Of a stretch of DNA of 64,000 bases, positions 59,293-64,000 are shown one piece after another. Positions within the stretch are counted from its first letter, which is position 1. Every line of letters starts with the position of its first letter. Below the pieces are notes generated by a model. The model worked only from the letters and a program-made list of their open reading frames with translations, did no database searches and was not told the origin of the DNA. Origin of the DNA: Zygnema cylindricum (taxonomy: Eukaryota; Streptophyta; Zygnematophyceae; Zygnematales; Zygnemataceae); the NCBI GenBank assembly GCA_037447655.1, contig JBBHKE010002191.1, positions 116,859 to 180,858 on the forward strand. Direction: 5' to 3'. Both the position numbers and the translations under genes were made by a program.

Positions 59293-60076
59293 TACGGTGG
59301 TTGTAGAACTGGTCTCATTAATGAGGTGGGGCTTTTTTTTTTCTTTAGACAGTTATCTATCATAGTATATCAGATTAGAGTTTAGGCACCCACTCTAAAC
59401 TTTTTTTTTATATCTTTGCTTCCTATCTTTCTTTGGCTTCTATTGGAATAAGTAATTGTCTACTAGTAGCCTGACGTCTGTTGTGAAGCTTGCAGATGTT
59501 TAAGTTGCGAGATCGTGGGTATGTCTGTCTGTTTTGATAAAGGTTGTGTAAACTTCTCGTCTCTCTCTCTCTTGTATATCGAACAAGTATACAAAACAAG
59601 GGATGTGGGAGAGAATCAAGTGGTGCTCTTTCTAAAGGTGCCAATGCACTTAATGTTCTTTCTCACGGTACGATTCAAAGAGTTATCTGGTCAATGTTAT
59701 TTTCCTGCCATCATCATTGAGGTGAAATTTGTTGCTCTTGCAGATTCTCGTGCTTTGTAATATGAATTATTGAGTTGCGAAAAGGTAGTCAATCCTTGCT
59801 AAAATAGAGTGAATAGTTTTGGAGCAACCATGTAGCAACTTAAAGTACATATGAAAGCCATTTTCTGTTGTGGTTTGGCATATTCCATTGTGGTTTTGAG
59901 TGTTGTAGCTTGTACCTTGAGATTTTTCTTTTTGATAATTCATTGATGGTTCTTCTCTATGTGTTTTATTTCTTATCTGAAGGATCGGCGATTCAGTTTT
60001 TCCAGAAATCGCTATATTTTGATTTTGTGCTGCAAACTTCAACTGTAGATGACGCCTCAAGGATATTCGTTCTCAA
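59293..60076. other. Intergenic; no gene recognised
   Basis: AT-rich DNA with frames below 100 codons and no recognisable domain. Confidence 0.4.
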
Positions 60077-62570
60077 TTGGTTAGTTTTTCATCCCTGCCT
60101 TTTTTTGTGTGTTTGTAGACGGAAGGCTATATTTTAAGTGATAGTTTTTTTGGTTGCTCTAGCCTAGCTTAGTAATGATTTATTCCTCACTCGAGTGAAA
60201 TGTTTAATTTTGTTAACCATTTTGACATTTCATAGCTATTTAAATTTTAATCAGTTTGATTTATTTTGTTGACCATTTTGACATTTCATAGCTGTTTAAA
60301 TTTTAACCAGTGTTGATGTTTTAGTATGCAGATCATCTATACCGATGTGGCGTTAGAAAAAGAAGAAGGAGAAAAAAAAATGAAGAAGAAGGAGAAGGAG
60401 GAGAAGGAGGAGGAGGAGGAGGAGGAGGAGAAAGAGAAGGAGAAGGAGAGGGAGAAAGAGAACAAAGGAGAAAAAAAAGTAGTACGGGAAAGAGAAGGAG
60501 AAGGAGAAGGAGAATGAGAAGGAAGGAGAAGGAGAAGGAGAAGGAGAATGAGAAAGAAGGAGAAGGAGAAGGAGAAGGAGAATAATATAATTTGGACGGA
60601 CACGACGGGATTGTTGAAGTTTTAGGCTAAGGTTTAGGTGTAGAGAGCCGGTTTAAGGTTTATTATACCCTAATGATAAATAATAATAATGTATAAAAAT
60701 AATAAATAATAATAATAATAAATACTACTAATAAATATAGAAATATTAATAATAATAATTTTTAATAATAATAAACAATAATTAAAAACCATAAAAAAAC
60801 ATTATTGTCATCATCATCATCATCATCACCACAATCATCATCATCATTATCAGCATTGTCATCCTCGTCGTTGTTGTCATCATCCTCATCATCCTCACCA
60901 TCGTCGCCATCATCATCATCATCATTCATCATCTTCATGTGGTATTCAGTGGTCGTGTAGTCATGAGCGATGATGTCGTCATGGGTGGTCGTGGTGTCAT
61001 GATTGGTCGTAATGTCATGAGAGGTCATGTTCATCATGAGGTGTTGTGTCGCCATGTCTGGTCATGTGGTCATGAGTTGTCATCCTCATCGTTATGCATC
61101 GTCATCATGGATCATCATCATGCATCGTCTTGCATCATCTTGCATCATCATCGCGCATCATCCTCATATATCCTTATGCATCCTCATGTATGCTCATGCA
61201 TCCTCATGCTTCATCTTGCATCATTTTGCATCATCAACATGCGTCACCATCATCATCATCATGCAACATCGTCGTGTATAGTTATCATGTATCTTCATGC
61301 ATCCTCAAGCATCAACATGCATCAACTTGCATCATCATGCAACATTAACATCATCATGTATTATCTCATGCGTCATCAGTATGCCACCATTATGCATTTT
61401 CGTTATTCACCATCATCATGCACCACCGTCAATCACCAACATCATTGCATCATCACTTGGACGCGTTGTCACTTTGTTAGTTTTTCATCTCGCATTTTTT
61501 TTGTGTGTTTGTAGACGGAAGGCTATAGTATAAGTGATAGTTGTTTTGGTTGCTCTAGCCTAGCTGAGTAATGATTTTTTTCTCACACGAGTGAGTTGTT
61601 TAATTTTGTTGACCATTATGACATTTCATAGCTGTCTAAATTTTAATCAGTGTTGATGTTTTGGAATGCAGATCATCTATACTGATGTGGCATTAGAAAA
61701 AGAAGAAGAAGGAGAAGAAGAAGAAGAAGGAGAAGGAGGAGAAAGAGGAGGAGAAAGAGGAGGAGGAGGAGGAGGAGGAGATGGAGAAGGAGAAGGAGAA
61801 GGAGAAGGAGAAAGAGAAGGAGAAGGAAGAAGAAAAAGAAGAAGAAAGAGAAGGAGAAGGAGAAGGTGGAGGAGAAGGAGAAGGAGAAGGAGAAGGAAGG
61901 AGAAAAAGAAAAAGAAGGAGAAGGAGAAGGAGAAGGATATAATTCGGACGGCACGACGGGATTGTTGAAGTTTTAGGCTAAAGTTTAGGTGTAGAGAGCG
62001 GGATGAAGGTTTATTATACCCTAATAATAAATAATAATAATAAATAATACTAATAAATAATAATAATAACAATAATAATAAATAATAATTAAAAACCATA
62101 AAAAACATTATCGTCATCATCATTATCATCACCAAAATCATCATCACCAGAATCACCATTATCATCATCAGCATTGTCATCCTCGTCGTCATTGTCATCA
62201 TCCTCATTATCGGCGTCATCGTCATCATCATCATTCATCATCTTCATGTGGTCTTCGGTGGTCGTGTAGTCACGAGCGGTGATCTCGTCATGGGTGGTCG
62301 TGGTGTCATGATAGGTCGTATCGTCATGAGAGGTCATGTCCGTCATGAGGTGTTGTGTCGTCATGTTTGGTCATGTGGTCATGAGTTGTTGTCTTCATTG
62401 TTACGCGTCGTCACCATGCATCATGGTCATGCATCGTCTTGCATCATCTTGCATCATCATCGTACATCATCCTCATATATCCTTATGCATCCTTATGCAT
62501 CCTCATGCATCCTCATGCATCTCATGCTTCTCTTGCATCATTTTGTATCATCAACATGCGTCACCATCAT
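60077..62570. repeat. Tandem duplication (about 1.3-1.4 kb period) of triplet-repeat arrays
   Basis: Both units run TTAGTTTTTCATC, GTTTGTAGACGGAAGGCTAT, then CAGATCATCTATAC and a purine (GAA/GAG) tract. They continue through GGACGGACACGACGGGATTG-like sequence, a TAA array and an ATC/CAT array. Unit 1 starts near 60083 and unit 2 near 61475. Purine tracts are 60350-60590 and 61690-61940; ATC arrays are 60805-61450 and 62110-62570. The long Glu/Lys and Asp frames are repeat artefacts. Confidence 0.85.
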
Positions 62571-62654
62571 CATTATTCCCCTTATCTGTTTCTCTTTTGC
62601 ATTTTTTTTAACCTCTTTCCCTCTCTTCTACTCTAATAATAGAAATCATTATAA

Positions 62655-62701
<47 letters not shown>
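62655..62701. repeat. GA microsatellite
   Basis: About 23 GA units, followed by GGATGA-type degenerate repeats to 62825. Confidence 0.93.
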
Positions 62702-62703
<2 letters not shown>

Positions 62704-62871
62704 GGAAGGAGGGAGAGAGAAAGAGCGAATGGGAGGGAGAGAGAAAGGATGAAAGAAAAAATATTGAAGATGAAGGATGAGGATAAAGGATGAGGATTGA
62801 AGATGAAGATTGAAGATGGAAGGATGATTTTTCCAATCCTGTTTATTATGGTCGATTTTCAAAAAAGAGAC

Positions 62872-63376
62872 TACACCGCGAATCGTAATTAGAGTAATGA
62901 AAAATTTAGAGTACAAAAACAAAAAAAAAAAAATAGAGTAATGAACGCTAATTTATGTGATAGAGCTGTTTCAACTATGAAGTTTACTCTAATTTATTTA
63001 AGTACTCTAATTTGGCATGCTAATATCCTCTACTGTAAATAAGGTATTCGTACAGAATTTGGCAAAACGTACAGTTTATCGTCACTATGACGTTTGCACT
63101 ACGTCGTTTGTTAAAACGCAGTTACATGATAACGACCTGTATTAAATCATTATTTGTACTTTTTTACTTAATAAAGTACAATTTTGCACGGTCGGAAGTC
63201 GTTAGTACTCCACACTATTTAAAACGAACCTATATTAGAATTATAAACGCTAATTAAACTTTACCTTAAATAGAATAATAAAAAAATTAGAATCATTTAC
63301 TCTATTTCATGCGATAGAGTCGAAATTTCGAGCGATCGAATTAGAGTAATTTACTCTAATTACGATTCGCGTTGTA
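62872..63376. mobile_element. TA-flanked MITE, family M1 (copy e)
   Basis: TACACCGCGAATCGTAATTAG to TAATTACGATTCGCGTTGTA, 505 bp. The internal blocks ACTTTTTTACTTA and CGAAATTTCGAGCGA match copies b and d. Confidence 0.9.
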
Positions 63377-64000
63377 CTCTGTGGCATATCTAACTTTTGA
63401 TATGATGATGAAACAACCCAACCAATGACTTCTTTATACTCCAACTATGGTTTTCGTAAGAGGACTACTAGTATGTCACCTAACTTAAAAACCCTAGAAA
63501 TCCTTACTTTAGTTTCAAAAGCCTACACTGCCCATCGCTATTAGATTTTCAATCACTCTAATTTGAGTTAGTGTTTTTTCTACCCAACATCATACATTAG
63601 TGTAATTAGCATTATTTAATTGAATGAGCCAAAATAAGCCACATTGAAAAACGTAATTTAGTGTAGTTTATTTCTGTAAGGTTTTAACGTTGATATCTTA
63701 CTAACTCAAATAGACATGTAGTGTACTGGAATGTTATGTGACTAAAAGACCCTAACAAACCCTGTTTTTATTTTCCTTAGAGGACTGCTCGTATGTCTCA
63801 TAACTTGAAAGGAAAATCATTCTCATTTACATCTAAATTTTAGAATCGTTCCAACATTCAAAATAGTCCATGTAACAATCGTGGTTTACACTGATTTTTC
63901 CTTTTGTGAATTGGTGTGTAACAGGAGCTTGCAAATGAGTTAATTATTATTTATTGTTGAGTATGGAGGCGACACTTAAAGATCTTGAAATAGTAGGTTC
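63377..64000. other. Intergenic; no gene recognised
   Basis: Contains two similar blocks, AAGAGGACTACTAGTATGTC (63457) and AGAGGACTGCTCGTATGTC (63779), suggesting an old local duplication. No frame of note. Confidence 0.45.

Noticed and set aside
60326-60517. Glu/Lys-rich frames at 60326-60517 and 61666-61968
   Set aside because: They translate GAA/GAG triplet arrays; no evidence of a protein beyond the short shared IIYTDVALEKE start.

Overview
This is a transposon-dense eukaryotic nuclear window. It has GT-AG spliceosomal introns, long microsatellites, Copia LTR retrotransposons, hAT remnants and several MITE families, and no operon-like packing. The gene content (a COG0402-type amidohydrolase and a selenium-binding protein / methanethiol oxidase) and the Copia/MITE load would suit a green-lineage organism such as a streptophyte alga or a land plant. 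That is inference; the species cannot be fixed from the sequence alone.

Left edge to 5.2 kb (minus strand): the first nine exons of an amidohydrolase gene. All exon phases agree, and they give 250 continuous codons before the gene runs off the left edge. Its introns hold GA/CT tracts, a heptamer repeat and AT-rich arrays. Region 5.2-11.7 kb is intergenic, with a non-autonomous hAT element (perfect 8-bp target duplication), two other MITEs and a 245-bp TA array. Region 11.74-18.15 kb is a decayed full-length Copia element (Copia-1).

Region 18.3-34.4 kb holds two tandem units of about 7.5-7.9 kb. Each has a broken hAT transposase, MITEs of three families, and the TATA box, 5'UTR exon and first coding exon of the selenium-binding protein gene. 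The second unit continues into the rest of the gene. The gene is intact: seven coding exons at 33213-37964, 467 aa. The first unit is an orphan promoter plus exon, joined directly to a hAT transposase start.

Region 40.3-47.2 kb is a nest of small transposons. A solo LTR sits inside a MITE, two MITEs share one TA inside a larger TIR element, and there are tandem duplications and an inverted MITE pair. Region 48.1-59.3 kb is a second decayed Copia element (Copia-2). It is split by a younger LTR element with a perfect TSD. The younger element carries gag and an unusual Lys/Glu-rich 345-aa ORF where pol should be. Region 60.1-62.6 kb is a duplicated block of purine, TAA and ATC triplet arrays. 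The right end has one more MITE.

The host genes are unrelated to each other. The main biological interest is the duplicated promoter and first exon, the half-tRNA primer sites in all three internal-bearing LTR elements, a covarying tRNA-like hairpin in one LTR family, and the gag-plus-novel-ORF element.
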